From: an uncultured Klebsiella sp.
GTDB lineage: Bacteria; Pseudomonadota; Gammaproteobacteria; Enterobacterales; Enterobacteriaceae
Reading direction: 5' to 3'
Length of the DNA: 6,904 nucleotides
Assembly (NCBI GenBank): GCA_902490055.1
Contig: CABUCP010000174.1
Coordinates: 1-6,904 of the forward strand
Below the pieces are notes generated by a model that made no database searches, had not been told where the DNA came from, and saw only the letters and a program-made list of their open reading frames with translations. The position numbers and the translations under genes were made by a program. The stretch's first letter is position 1, and each line of letters begins with the position of its first letter. Shown here in pieces: positions 1 through 6,896 of this stretch.

Positions 1-11
1 TGAGTTCCCCT
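1..11 (-). promoter_or_regulatory. Possible ribosome-binding site of a divergent gene
   Basis: Read on the minus strand, positions 11 to 6 give AGGGGA, followed by five bases to the window edge. A start codon immediately outside the window would have normal Shine-Dalgarno spacing. A divergently transcribed neighbour, for example a regulator, would fit the palindrome lying between the two genes. No coding sequence of such a gene is visible, so this is a hint only. Confidence 0.22.
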
Positions 12-16
12 TTTGC

Positions 17-38
17 CATTTTCGGCTAGTCGAAAATG
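17..38. promoter_or_regulatory. 22-bp near-perfect palindrome, candidate operator
   Basis: The arms CATTTTCG (17-24) and CGAAAATG (31-38) are exact reverse complements, and the six-base centre GCTAGT contains the palindrome CTAG. Ten of the eleven symmetric pairs match; only positions 25 and 30 differ (G and T). A palindrome of this size about 70 bases upstream of an efflux operon is typical of a site for a dimeric regulator such as a TetR-family repressor. An RNA hairpin is possible, but no T-run follows on either strand, so it is not an intrinsic terminator. The regulator is not in the window. Confidence 0.5.
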
Positions 39-108
39 CCTCAGCGCCCAACCTATTCCCTCGCACTGTAATAAGCGGGGCGGACGTCTTATATCTTGAG
101 AAAATATA

Positions 109-1233
109 ATGAAATACACCATAGTCCCCATCGCGACAGCATTATTTCTCCTGAGCGGATGCGATAATGCTCAGACATCCGCACCGCAGCCAATGACGCC
201 GGAAGTGGGCGTTGTCACGCTGCAGGGCCAGCCGGTTATGGTCGTCAGCCAGCTGACCGGGCGTACCACCGCCTCGCTCAGCGCCGAAGTTCGTCCGCAG
301 GTCGGCGGTATTATCCAGAAGCGCCTGTTTACCGAAGGCGATATGGTGAAGGCTGGACAGGCGCTTTACCAAATCGATCCCGCCAGCTATCGTGCGACCT
401 GGAACGAAGCGGCGGCCTCGCTGAAACAGGCGCAGGCGCTGGTGGTTTCCGACTGCCAGAAAGCCCAGCGTTACGCCTCGTTGGTCAAGGATAACGGCGT
501 CTCCCGCCAGGATGCCGATGACGCCGCTTCGGCCTGCGCTCAGGACAAGGCCAGCGTGGAAGCGAAGAAAGCGGCGCTGGAAAGCGCGCGCATTAACCTG
601 AACTGGACTACCGTGACCGCGCCGATTGCCGGGCGCATCGGCATTTCTTCCGTGACGCCGGGGGCGCTGGTCTCCGCCGATCAGGATACCGCGCTGGCGA
701 CGATCCGCGGGCTTGACACCATGTATGTCGATCTCACGCGATCGAGCGTCGATCTCCTGCGTTTACGCAAGCAAAGCCTGGCCAGCAACAGCGATACGCT
801 CAACGTGACGCTAACCCTGGAAGACGGCAGCGTCTACAGCGAGAAAGGGCGTCTGGCGCTGACCGAAGTCGCCGTGGATGAGTCCACCGGTTCGGTGACC
901 CTGCGCGCCATTTTCCCCAATCCGCAGCACGTCCTGCTGCCGGGCATGTTCGTTCGCGCACGCATTGATGAAGGCATGATGAAAGATGCCATTCTTGCGC
1001 CGCAGCAGGGCATCACCCGCGATGCGAAAGGCGATGCCAGCGCGCTGGTGGTCGACGCCGACAATAAAGTCGCGCAGCGCAGCGTGGAAACCGGCGACAC
1101 CTACGGCGATAAATGGCTGGTACTGAGCGGCCTGAAGGCCGGCGATAAGCTCATTGTCGAAGGCACCGGCAAAGTAGCCGCCGGGCAGGCCGTGAAAGCG
1201 GTCGAAGTCAAAAGTAACGGAGGCAACGCCTGA
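109..1233 (+). CDS. eefA: RND efflux periplasmic adaptor lipoprotein, EefA-like
   Basis: This is the membrane fusion protein of the pump, bridging the RND transporter to the outer-membrane channel in the periplasm. Its 374 residues are close to the AcrA/MexA length. The N-terminus has a short hydrophobic signal ending in the lipobox LSGC (15-18). Asp19 and Asn20 follow the lipidated Cys18, a known Lol-avoidance pattern that keeps lipoproteins in the inner membrane. In order come the first half of the lipoyl domain (about 61-91, VRPQVGG to YQIDP), an alpha-helical hairpin (about 96-163), the second lipoyl half (TAPIAGRIG, 170-178), a beta-barrel (about 201-290, with LRAIFPNP and LLPGMFVRAR) and a membrane-proximal domain to the C-terminus. 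The hairpin carries Cys116 and Cys143, which I do not see at the aligned AcrA positions. The start is supported by the signal peptide; the ribosome-binding site is weak (GAG at 98-100). The gene ends in a TGATG overlap with the transporter gene. The family is certain. The eef name is from memory; other AcrA-like adaptors are the alternative. Confidence 0.88.
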   Translation: MKYTIVPIATALFLLSGCDNAQTSAPQPMTPEVGVVTLQGQPVMVVSQLTGRTTASLSAEVRPQVGGIIQKRLFTEGDMVKAGQALYQIDPASYRATWNEAAASLKQAQALVVSDCQKAQRYASLVKDNGVSRQDADDAASACAQDKASVEAKKAALESARINLNWTTVTAPIAGRIGISSVTPGALVSADQDTALATIRGLDTMYVDLTRSSVDLLRLRKQSLASNSDTLNVTLTLEDGSVYSEKGRLALTEVAVDESTGSVTLRAIFPNPQHVLLPGMFVRARIDEGMMKDAILAPQQGITRDAKGDASALVVDADNKVAQRSVETGDTYGDKWLVLSGLKAGDKLIVEGTGKVAAGQAVKAVEVKSNGGNA

Positions 1234-4200
1234 TGTTCTCCCGTTTCTTCGTGCGTCGCCCGGTCTTCGCCTGGGTTATCGCTATTTTAATCATGCTCGC
1301 CGGGGCGCTGGCGATCCGTACTCTGCCGGTGGGCCAGTACCCGGACGTGGCGCCGCCGGCGGTGCAGATCTCCGCCACCTATACCGGCGCTTCCGCCGAA
1401 ACCTTAGAAAACAGCGTGACCCAGGTTATCGAACAGCAGCTGACCGGGCTGGATAACCTGCTTTACTTCACCTCCACCAGCAGCTCCGACGGCTCGGTGA
1501 AAATTACCGTCACCTTTGAGCAGGGGACCGATCCGGATACCGCTCAGGTGCAGGTACAAAACAAGGTGCAGCAAGCGGAATCGCGCCTGCCGAGCGAGGT
1601 ACAGCAGTCCGGCGTCACGGTGGAAAAATCGCAGAGCAGCTTCCTGTTGATCCTCGCGGTATACGACAAAACCAACCGCGCTACCAGTTCCGATATCTCC
1701 GACTGGCTGGTCAGCAACATGCAGGACCCGCTGGCGCGCGTAGAGGGCGTCGGCAGCCTGCAGGTATTCGGTGCGGAATACGCGATGCGTATCTGGATGG
1801 ATCCGACCAAACTCGCCTCCTATTCGCTGATGCCTTCCGATGTGGAGTCGGCGATTGAAGCGCAGAACGTGCAGGTCTCCGCCGGGAAAATCGGCGCGCT
1901 GCCGTCGTCCAACGCCCAGCAACTGACCGCGACCGTCCGCGCGCAGTCGCGGCTGCAAACCCCTGACCAGTTCAAAGCGATCATCGTGAAGAGCCAGTCA
2001 GACGGTTCAGTGGTGCGCCTGAGCGACGTTGCGCGGGTCGAGATGGGCAGCGAGGATTACACCGCCACCGCCAATCTGAATGGTCACCCGGCCGCCGGGA
2101 TTGCGGTGATGATGGCCCCCGGCGCCAACGCGCTGGATACCGCGATGCTGGTGAAGGGCAAAATTGCTGAATTCCAGCGCCAGATGCCGCAGGGCTACGA
2201 TATCGCTTATCCGAAAGACAGCACCGAGTTCATCAAAATTTCGGTCGAGGACGTCATTCAGACCCTGTTTGAGGCGATTATCCTCGTGGTTTGCGTGATG
2301 TACCTGTTCCTGCAGAACTTCCGCGCCACCCTGATCCCGGCGGTGGCGGTACCGGTGGTGCTGCTCGGCACCTTCGGCGTGCTGGCGCTGTTCGGCTACT
2401 CGATCAACACCTTGACGCTGTTCGCCATGGTGCTGGCGATCGGCCTGCTGGTGGATGACGCCATCGTGGTGGTGGAAAACGTCGAGCGTATTATGCGCGA
2501 TGAAGGGCTACCCGCCCGCGAAGCGACCGAAAAATCGATGGGCGAAATCTCCGGCGCGCTGGTGGCGATCGCCCTGGTGCTCTCGGCGGTGTTCCTGCCG
2601 ATGGCCTTCTTTGGCGGCTCGACCGGGGTTATCTATCGCCAGTTCTCGGTGACGATTATCTCGGCGATGATGCTGTCGGTGGTGGTGGCCTTAACCCTTA
2701 CCCCGGCGCTGTGCGGTGCATTGCTGAACCACTCCAAACCTCATGACAAAGGCTTCTTCGGCGCCTTTAACCGCCTGTGGGGGCGTACGGAAGATGGCTA
2801 CCAGCGTCGCGTACTGGGCGGCCTGCGCCGCGCCGTGGTGATGATGGGCGCTTACGCGCTGATTTGCGGGGCGATGGCGCTGGCGATGTGGAAACTGCCG
2901 GGCAGCTTCCTGCCGGTAGAGGACCAGGGCGAAATTATGGTCCAGTACACCCTGCCTGCCGGGGCGACGGCGGTGCGCACCGCTGAGGTGCGTCGCCAGG
3001 TGACCGACTGGTTCCTGACCAAAGAGAAAGCCAACACCGACGTTATCTTTACCGTTGATGGCTTCAGCTTTAGCGGCAGCGGCCAGAACGCCGGGATGGC
3101 CTTCGTCTCGCTGAAAAACTGGTCGCAGCGTAAAGGCGATGAAAATACCGCTCAAGCCATAGCGCTACGCGCCACCAAAGAGCTGGGGACCATTCGCGAT
3201 GCCACGCTGTTCGCCATGACGCCGCCCGCGGTCGATGGTCTGGGACAAAGCAACGGTTTCACCTTCGAGCTGATGGCCAGCGGCGGTACCGATCGCGATA
3301 GCCTGATGAAGCTGCGCAGCCAACTGCTGGCGGCGGCGAATCAGAGCGGTGAGCTGCAGTCCGTTCGCGCCAACGACCTACCGCAGATGCCGCAGCTGCA
3401 GGTGGATATCGACAACAACAAAGCGGTGTCGTTGGGGCTGTCGCTGAGCGATGTCACCGATACGCTCTCCAGCGCCTGGGGCGGCACCTACGTCAACGAC
3501 TTTATCGATCGCGGCCGCGTCAAGAAGGTCTATATCCAGGGCGAAAGCGACGCGCGCGCGGTGCCGTCCGACCTCGGCAAATGGTACGTGCGCGGCAGTA
3601 ATGACAGCATGACGCCGTTCTCCGCCTTCGCTACCACCCACTGGGAATATGGCCCGGAGAGCCTGGTGCGCTACAACGGTTCCGCCGCCTTTGAAATCCA
3701 GGGCGAAAACGCCGCGGGCTTTAGCTCCGGCGCGGCAATGGACAAGATGGAAAAACTGGCCGATAGCCTGCCGGCGGGCTCGACCTGGGCGTGGAGCGGC
3801 ATTTCGCTACAGGAAAAACTGGCCAGCGGTCAGGCGATGAGTCTCTACGCCATCTCGATTCTGGTGGTGTTCCTGTGCCTGGCGGCGCTGTACGAAAGCT
3901 GGTCGGTACCGTTCTCGGTGATCATGGTTATCCCGCTCGGCCTGCTCGGCGCGGCGCTGGCGGCTACCCTGCGCGGCTTAAGTAACGACGTCTACTTCCA
4001 GGTGGCGTTGTTGACCACCATCGGCCTGTCGTCGAAGAACGCCATTCTGATCGTTGAATTCGCTGAATCGGCGGTGGATGAGGGCTATTCGCTGTCGCGG
4101 GCGGCGATCCGCGCCGCGCAGACCCGTCTGCGCCCGATTGTGATGACCTCGCTGGCGTTTATCGCCGGGGTACTGCCGCTGGCCATCGCTACCGGCGCCG

Positions 4201-4340
4201 GGGCCAACAGCCGGGTGGCGATTGGTACCGGAATTATCGGCGGCACCCTGACGGCGACGCTGCTGGCGGTGTTCTTCGTCCCGCTGTTCTTTGTGCTGGT
4301 CAAGCGTCTCTTTACCCGCCAACGACCTTCTCAGGAGTAA
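1233..4340 (+). CDS. eefB: RND multidrug transporter (HAE1 family), EefB-like
   Basis: This is the inner-membrane proton/drug antiporter of the pump, an AcrB homologue of 1035 residues (AcrB 1049). The predicted layout is TM1 at about 10-28, the first periplasmic porter region, TM2-6 at about 340-495, TM7 at about 537-555, the second porter region, and TM8-12 at about 870-1025. The proton relay is intact: Asp408 and Asp409 in LLVDDA, Lys935 in GLSSKNA, Arg965 and Thr972 in RLRPIVMT, matching AcrB D407, D408, K940, R971 and T978. The phenylalanines of the AcrB distal pocket are all kept: Phe137, Phe179, Phe606, Phe611, Phe613 and Phe624 (AcrB F136, F178, F610, F615, F617, F628). The switch loop reads GFSFSGSGQN (610-619), where AcrB has GFGFAGRGQN. 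The start codon overlaps the eefA stop by one base (TGATG), with GGAGG at 1219-1223, so translation is probably coupled. It appears intact and functional. The eef name is by recognition of this adaptor-pump-channel layout. Confidence 0.9.
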   Translation: MFSRFFVRRPVFAWVIAILIMLAGALAIRTLPVGQYPDVAPPAVQISATYTGASAETLENSVTQVIEQQLTGLDNLLYFTSTSSSDGSVKITVTFEQGTDPDTAQVQVQNKVQQAESRLPSEVQQSGVTVEKSQSSFLLILAVYDKTNRATSSDISDWLVSNMQDPLARVEGVGSLQVFGAEYAMRIWMDPTKLASYSLMPSDVESAIEAQNVQVSAGKIGALPSSNAQQLTATVRAQSRLQTPDQFKAIIVKSQSDGSVVRLSDVARVEMGSEDYTATANLNGHPAAGIAVMMAPGANALDTAMLVKGKIAEFQRQMPQGYDIAYPKDSTEFIKISVEDVIQTLFEAIILVVCVMYLFLQNFRATLIPAVAVPVVLLGTFGVLALFGYSINTLTLFAMVLAIGLLVDDAIVVVENVERIMRDEGLPAREATEKSMGEISGALVAIALVLSAVFLPMAFFGGSTGVIYRQFSVTIISAMMLSVVVALTLTPALCGALLNHSKPHDKGFFGAFNRLWGRTEDGYQRRVLGGLRRAVVMMGAYALICGAMALAMWKLPGSFLPVEDQGEIMVQYTLPAGATAVRTAEVRRQVTDWFLTKEKANTDVIFTVDGFSFSGSGQNAGMAFVSLKNWSQRKGDENTAQAIALRATKELGTIRDATLFAMTPPAVDGLGQSNGFTFELMASGGTDRDSLMKLRSQLLAAANQSGELQSVRANDLPQMPQLQVDIDNNKAVSLGLSLSDVTDTLSSAWGGTYVNDFIDRGRVKKVYIQGESDARAVPSDLGKWYVRGSNDSMTPFSAFATTHWEYGPESLVRYNGSAAFEIQGENAAGFSSGAAMDKMEKLADSLPAGSTWAWSGISLQEKLASGQAMSLYAISILVVFLCLAALYESWSVPFSVIMVIPLGLLGAALAATLRGLSNDVYFQVALLTTIGLSSKNAILIVEFAESAVDEGYSLSRAAIRAAQTRLRPIVMTSLAFIAGVLPLAIATGAGANSRVAIGTGIIGGTLTATLLAVFFVPLFFVLVKRLFTRQRPSQE

Positions 4341-4343
4341 GTT

Positions 4344-5708
4344 ATGTTTCGTTTGAGCTTAGTATTTATCGCGCTCCTGACAGCGGGCTGCGTTTCTCTT
4401 GACCCGCACTACGAGCGCCCGGCTGCGCCGGTGCCGGCGACCCTTCCCGGCGCGCACGGCGAATCGACGGCGGTGGTCGGCAACTGGCAAAAAGTGGTCA
4501 ATGACGCGCGGCTGAAAAAAGTGGTAAGCATCGCGCTTAATAGCAACCGCGATGTGCAAAAGGCGCTGGCCGATATTGAAGCCGCCCGCGCTCAGTATGG
4601 CGAAACGCGCGCGTCGCTGTTCCCGACCGTCGATGCCGAGCTGAGCCATACCCGCAGCAACACCGTCGCCAGCGGCTTGAGTTCCGCCTCGCAGGCCGAC
4701 GGCGCGGTTTCCAGCTTCGAACTGGATCTGTTCGGTAAGAACCAGAGCCTGTCGCGCGCGGCGCGTGAAAGCTGGCTTGCCAGCGAATTCACCGCGCAAA
4801 ATACGCGGCTGACGATGATTGCCGATTTGACTACCGCCTGGGTGACGCTGGCGACGGATAACAGCAATCTGGCGCTGGCGCAGCAGACCATGGACAGCGC
4901 GGATAACTCGCGCAAAATCGTTGCCCGTCAGATGGCGGTCGGTACCGCCTCCGCCGGTGATTTAAGCTCGGCGGAAAGCGTGTATCAGCAAGCGCGCGCC
5001 AGCGTCGCCAGCTATCGCACGCTGGTGGCGCAGGATAAAAACGCCATTAACCTGCTGGCGGGGGAAACCGTGCCGGAGAGCCTGCTGCCCGGCTCGCTGG
5101 AAAGTCTGGGCGCCAACAGTATCGCGCTGGTGCCGGCGGGCGTTTCTTCATCGGTGCTGCTGCGTCGCCCGGATATTCAGGAAGCGGAGCACAACCTGAA
5201 GAGCGCCAATGCCGATATCGGCGCGGCGCGGGCTAACTTTTTCCCGTCCATTTCGCTGACCGCCAGCGCCGGGGTCGGCAGCGACTCGTTATCGTCGCTG
5301 TTTAGCCACGGCATGCAGGTGTGGTCATTCGCGCCCTCCATCAGCCTGCCGCTATTTACCGGCGGCAGCAATCTGGCGCAGCTTCGCTATGCTGAAGCGG
5401 AGAAAAAGGGGCTGATCGCGACCTATGAGAAATCGATTCAGAGCGCCTTTAAGGACGTCGCCGATGTGCTGGCGCGGCGGGAAACGTTGAGCGAACAGCT
5501 TGACGCCCAGCGGCAGTACGTCGCCGCTGAGCAGAAATCGCTGGATATCGCGATGAAGAGCTATCAGGCCGGCGTTGGCGATTACCTGTCGGTGCTGACC
5601 GCCCAGCGCACGCTGTGGTCGGCGAAGGCGACGCTGCTGTCGCTACAGCAGACCGATCTCAATAACCGGATTACCCTCTGGCAGTCGCTGGGCGGCGGCG
5701 CCAGTTAA
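4344..5708 (+). CDS. eefC: Outer-membrane efflux channel lipoprotein (NodT/OprM family), EefC-like
   Basis: This forms the trimeric outer-membrane exit duct of the pump, through beta-barrel and periplasmic alpha-barrel segments. Its 454 residues are normal for NodT/OprM-type channels. The N-terminus is a signal peptide ending in TAGC with Cys16 as the lipidation site; Val17 at +2 does not retain it in the inner membrane. The -3 residue is Thr instead of the usual Leu, a mild lipobox deviation. Cys16 is followed by DPHYERP (20-26), like the conserved PDYxRP start of mature OprM-type proteins. Family signatures include FELDLFG (125-131), LLRRPDI (272-278), the IGAARANFFPSISLTAS stretch (292-308) and a C-terminal YQAGVGDYLSVL (407-418) to LWQSLGGG. 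The two halves form the family's internal repeat of outer-membrane efflux domains. It starts three bases after the eefB stop, and its ribosome-binding site AGGAG (4333-4337) lies inside the end of eefB. It supplies the pump with a dedicated channel in place of TolC. Family certain; symbol by recognition. Confidence 0.88.
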   Translation: MFRLSLVFIALLTAGCVSLDPHYERPAAPVPATLPGAHGESTAVVGNWQKVVNDARLKKVVSIALNSNRDVQKALADIEAARAQYGETRASLFPTVDAELSHTRSNTVASGLSSASQADGAVSSFELDLFGKNQSLSRAARESWLASEFTAQNTRLTMIADLTTAWVTLATDNSNLALAQQTMDSADNSRKIVARQMAVGTASAGDLSSAESVYQQARASVASYRTLVAQDKNAINLLAGETVPESLLPGSLESLGANSIALVPAGVSSSVLLRRPDIQEAEHNLKSANADIGAARANFFPSISLTASAGVGSDSLSSLFSHGMQVWSFAPSISLPLFTGGSNLAQLRYAEAEKKGLIATYEKSIQSAFKDVADVLARRETLSEQLDAQRQYVAAEQKSLDIAMKSYQAGVGDYLSVLTAQRTLWSAKATLLSLQQTDLNNRITLWQSLGGGAS

Positions 5709-5712
5709 CGTC

Positions 5713-5727
5713 GTTTGCCGGGCAAAC
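5713..5727. promoter_or_regulatory. 15-base perfect inverted repeat between eefC and the MFS gene
   Basis: GTTTGCC (5713-5719) and GGCAAAC (5721-5727) are exact reverse complements around a single central G. In RNA this could fold as a short stem of five or six pairs with a three- to five-base loop, four bases after the eefC stop and three bases before the MFS ribosome-binding site. No T-run follows, so it is not a classic terminator. It could be a processing or stabilising hairpin, a weak attenuator, or an operator for a separate promoter. Its function is unknown. Confidence 0.4.
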
Positions 5728-5730
5728 TAA

Positions 5731-5736
5731 AAGGAG
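5731..5736 (+). promoter_or_regulatory. Ribosome-binding site that fixes the MFS start
   Basis: AAGGAG lies five bases before ATG at 5742 and is the strongest Shine-Dalgarno sequence near this gene. It favours ATG 5742 over the in-frame TTG at 5715. The TTG lies inside the inverted repeat, has no good ribosome-binding site, and would add nine residues unlike an MFS N-terminus. Confidence 0.8.
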
Positions 5737-5741
5737 CCTTT

Positions 5742-6896
5742 ATGCCGCGCATCTCCCTCTCATGGGCGCTGATCCTCGGCCTGCTGTCGGGCATTGGCCC
5801 GCTGTGCACCGATTTTTATCTCCCGGCGCTGCCGGATATCACCCAGCAGCTGCAGGCCACCAGTACCCAGACCCAGCTGTCGCTCACCGCCGCGCTGATT
5901 GGCCTTGGTCTGGGGCAGCTATTTTTTGGCCCGCTGAGCGACCGTATCGGCCGCCTGAAACCGCTGGCGCTGTCGCTGCTGCTGTTTATTTTCTCCTCGG
6001 CGATGTGCGCGCTGACCCGCGACATCAACATGCTGATTGTCTGGCGTTTTTTGCAGGGTTTTGCCGGCGCGGGCGGCTCGGTGCTGTCGCGTTCTATCGC
6101 GCGCGATAAATATCAGGGTACCCTGTTGACCCAGTTTTTTGCCCTGCTGATGACCGTGAACGGCATTGCTCCGGTGCTGTCGCCGGTACTTGGCGGTTAC
6201 ATTATCACCGCCTTTGACTGGCGGGTTCTGTTCTGGACGATGGCCGCGATTGGCGGCGTGTTGCTGCTGATGAGCCTGGCCATCCTGCGCGAGACGCGCC
6301 CGGTCGCGGCGGCGAATGCTCCGCGTCAGCAGCGCGGCCAGCCGGTGCTGAAAAATCGCCGCTTTCTGCGCTTCTGCCTGATCCAGGCCTTTATGATGGC
6401 CGGGCTGTTTTCGTACATTGGATCTTCGTCATTCGTGATGCAGAGCGAATATGCCATGAGCGCGATGCAGTTCAGCCTGCTGTTCGGTCTTAACGGTATT
6501 GGGCTTATCATCGCCGCGGTGATTTTTTCGCGTCTGGCGCGCCGTTTCTCTGCCGAAGCTTTGCTGCGCGGCGGCCTGACGCTGGCGGTTATTTGTGCGG
6601 CGGTGATGCTGCTGTTCGCCTGGCTGCAGCTGCCGATTCTGGCGCTGGTCGGCCTGTTCTTTACCGTGTCGCTAATGAGCGGCATTAGCACGGTCGCTGG
6701 GGCGGAGGCAATGAGCGCGGTTGATGCCGCGCAGTCCGGTACCGCTTCCGCGCTGATGGGCACGCTGATGTTTGTCTTCGGCGGTATCGCCGCGCCGCTT
6801 GCCGGGCTTGGGGGGGAAACGATGCTGAAAATGAGCCTCGCGATGACCATTTGCTACCTGCTGGCGCTGTTGCTGGGCCTTAAAAAACCACGCTAA
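5742..6896 (+). CDS. MFS drug transporter, Bcr/CflA family (DHA1, 12 TM)
   Basis: This is an inner-membrane proton-coupled exporter that moves drugs or metabolites from cytoplasm to periplasm. From ATG 5742 it has 384 residues, normal for Bcr/CflA proteins. Twelve hydrophobic segments can be seen, at about 7-27, 46-64, 73-91, 96-117, 129-152, 161-183, 208-231, 244-264, 273-293, 297-319, 333-355 and 361-380, with the usual hydrophilic loop between helices 6 and 7 (184-207). TM1 carries TDFYLPALP (23-31), like the IDMYLPALP of Bcr. Motif A is intact, GQLFFGPLSDRIGR (58-71). RFLQG (102-106) matches motif B in helix 4, with its arginine. The antiporter motif C in helix 5 is GIAPVLSPVLGG (141-152). 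GTASALMGT (333-341) matches the Bcr-type helix 11. It starts 33 bases after eefC on the same strand with no terminator between them, so it is probably co-transcribed, although the intervening hairpin could uncouple it. The substrate cannot be told from sequence. I do not recognise a gene symbol; bcr itself is a related but different gene. Confidence 0.85.
   Translation: MPRISLSWALILGLLSGIGPLCTDFYLPALPDITQQLQATSTQTQLSLTAALIGLGLGQLFFGPLSDRIGRLKPLALSLLLFIFSSAMCALTRDINMLIVWRFLQGFAGAGGSVLSRSIARDKYQGTLLTQFFALLMTVNGIAPVLSPVLGGYIITAFDWRVLFWTMAAIGGVLLLMSLAILRETRPVAAANAPRQQRGQPVLKNRRFLRFCLIQAFMMAGLFSYIGSSSFVMQSEYAMSAMQFSLLFGLNGIGLIIAAVIFSRLARRFSAEALLRGGLTLAVICAAVMLLFAWLQLPILALVGLFFTVSLMSGISTVAGAEAMSAVDAAQSGTASALMGTLMFVFGGIAAPLAGLGGETMLKMSLAMTICYLLALLLGLKKPR

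Larger units (their letters stand above)
1..108. promoter_or_regulatory. Upstream control region of the efflux operon
   Basis: This non-coding stretch precedes the adaptor gene. It holds a near-perfect palindrome at 17-38 and an AT-rich segment at about 88-110 that runs into the start codon. I looked for sigma-70 promoters on both strands and found no convincing pair: TGTAAT at 67-72 is a poor -10 box without a matching -35, and TATAAT at 105-110 overlaps the start codon, so it could not drive this gene with a normal leader. The promoter may be weak or activator-dependent, or may lie partly outside the window. Calling it a control region rests on position and on the palindrome. Confidence 0.6.

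Noticed and set aside
89..109. Inverted repeat TTATAT (89-94) and ATATAA (104-109) around the eefA ribosome-binding site
   Set aside because: Six A-U pairs with a nine-base loop would be very unstable RNA, and such repeats are expected by chance in AT-rich DNA.
105..110. TATAAT consensus -10 hexamer
   Set aside because: It overlaps the eefA start codon and has no recognisable -35 box at the right distance, so it is unlikely to be the operon promoter.
1404..4322. Long open frames on the minus strand opposite the RND gene, up to 184 codons
   Set aside because: They are arginine- and histidine-rich shadows of a GC-rich gene, with no family motifs and no ribosome-binding sites, opposite a protein with clear conserved motifs.
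438..5028. Chi-like octamers GCTGGTGG at 438, 1044, 2447, 2558 and 5021, with one on the opposite strand at 1474
   Set aside because: They fall in coding DNA, mostly where Leu, Val and Gly codons commonly create them. The strand bias fits genes co-directional with replication and needs no special explanation.
5713..5727. The eefC-MFS hairpin as a rho-independent terminator or REP element
   Set aside because: No T-run follows on either strand, and it is too short and lacks the full REP consensus, despite a GCCGGG core.
5715..5741. TTG start for the MFS gene, adding nine residues
   Set aside because: It lies inside the inverted repeat with no good ribosome-binding site; ATG 5742 has AAGGAG at ideal spacing and gives a normal family N-terminus.
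5762..6109. A + strand frame of about 115 codons inside the MFS gene
   Set aside because: It overlaps an intact MFS gene in another frame, and its composition is what a shifted frame of GC-rich membrane-protein coding sequence gives.
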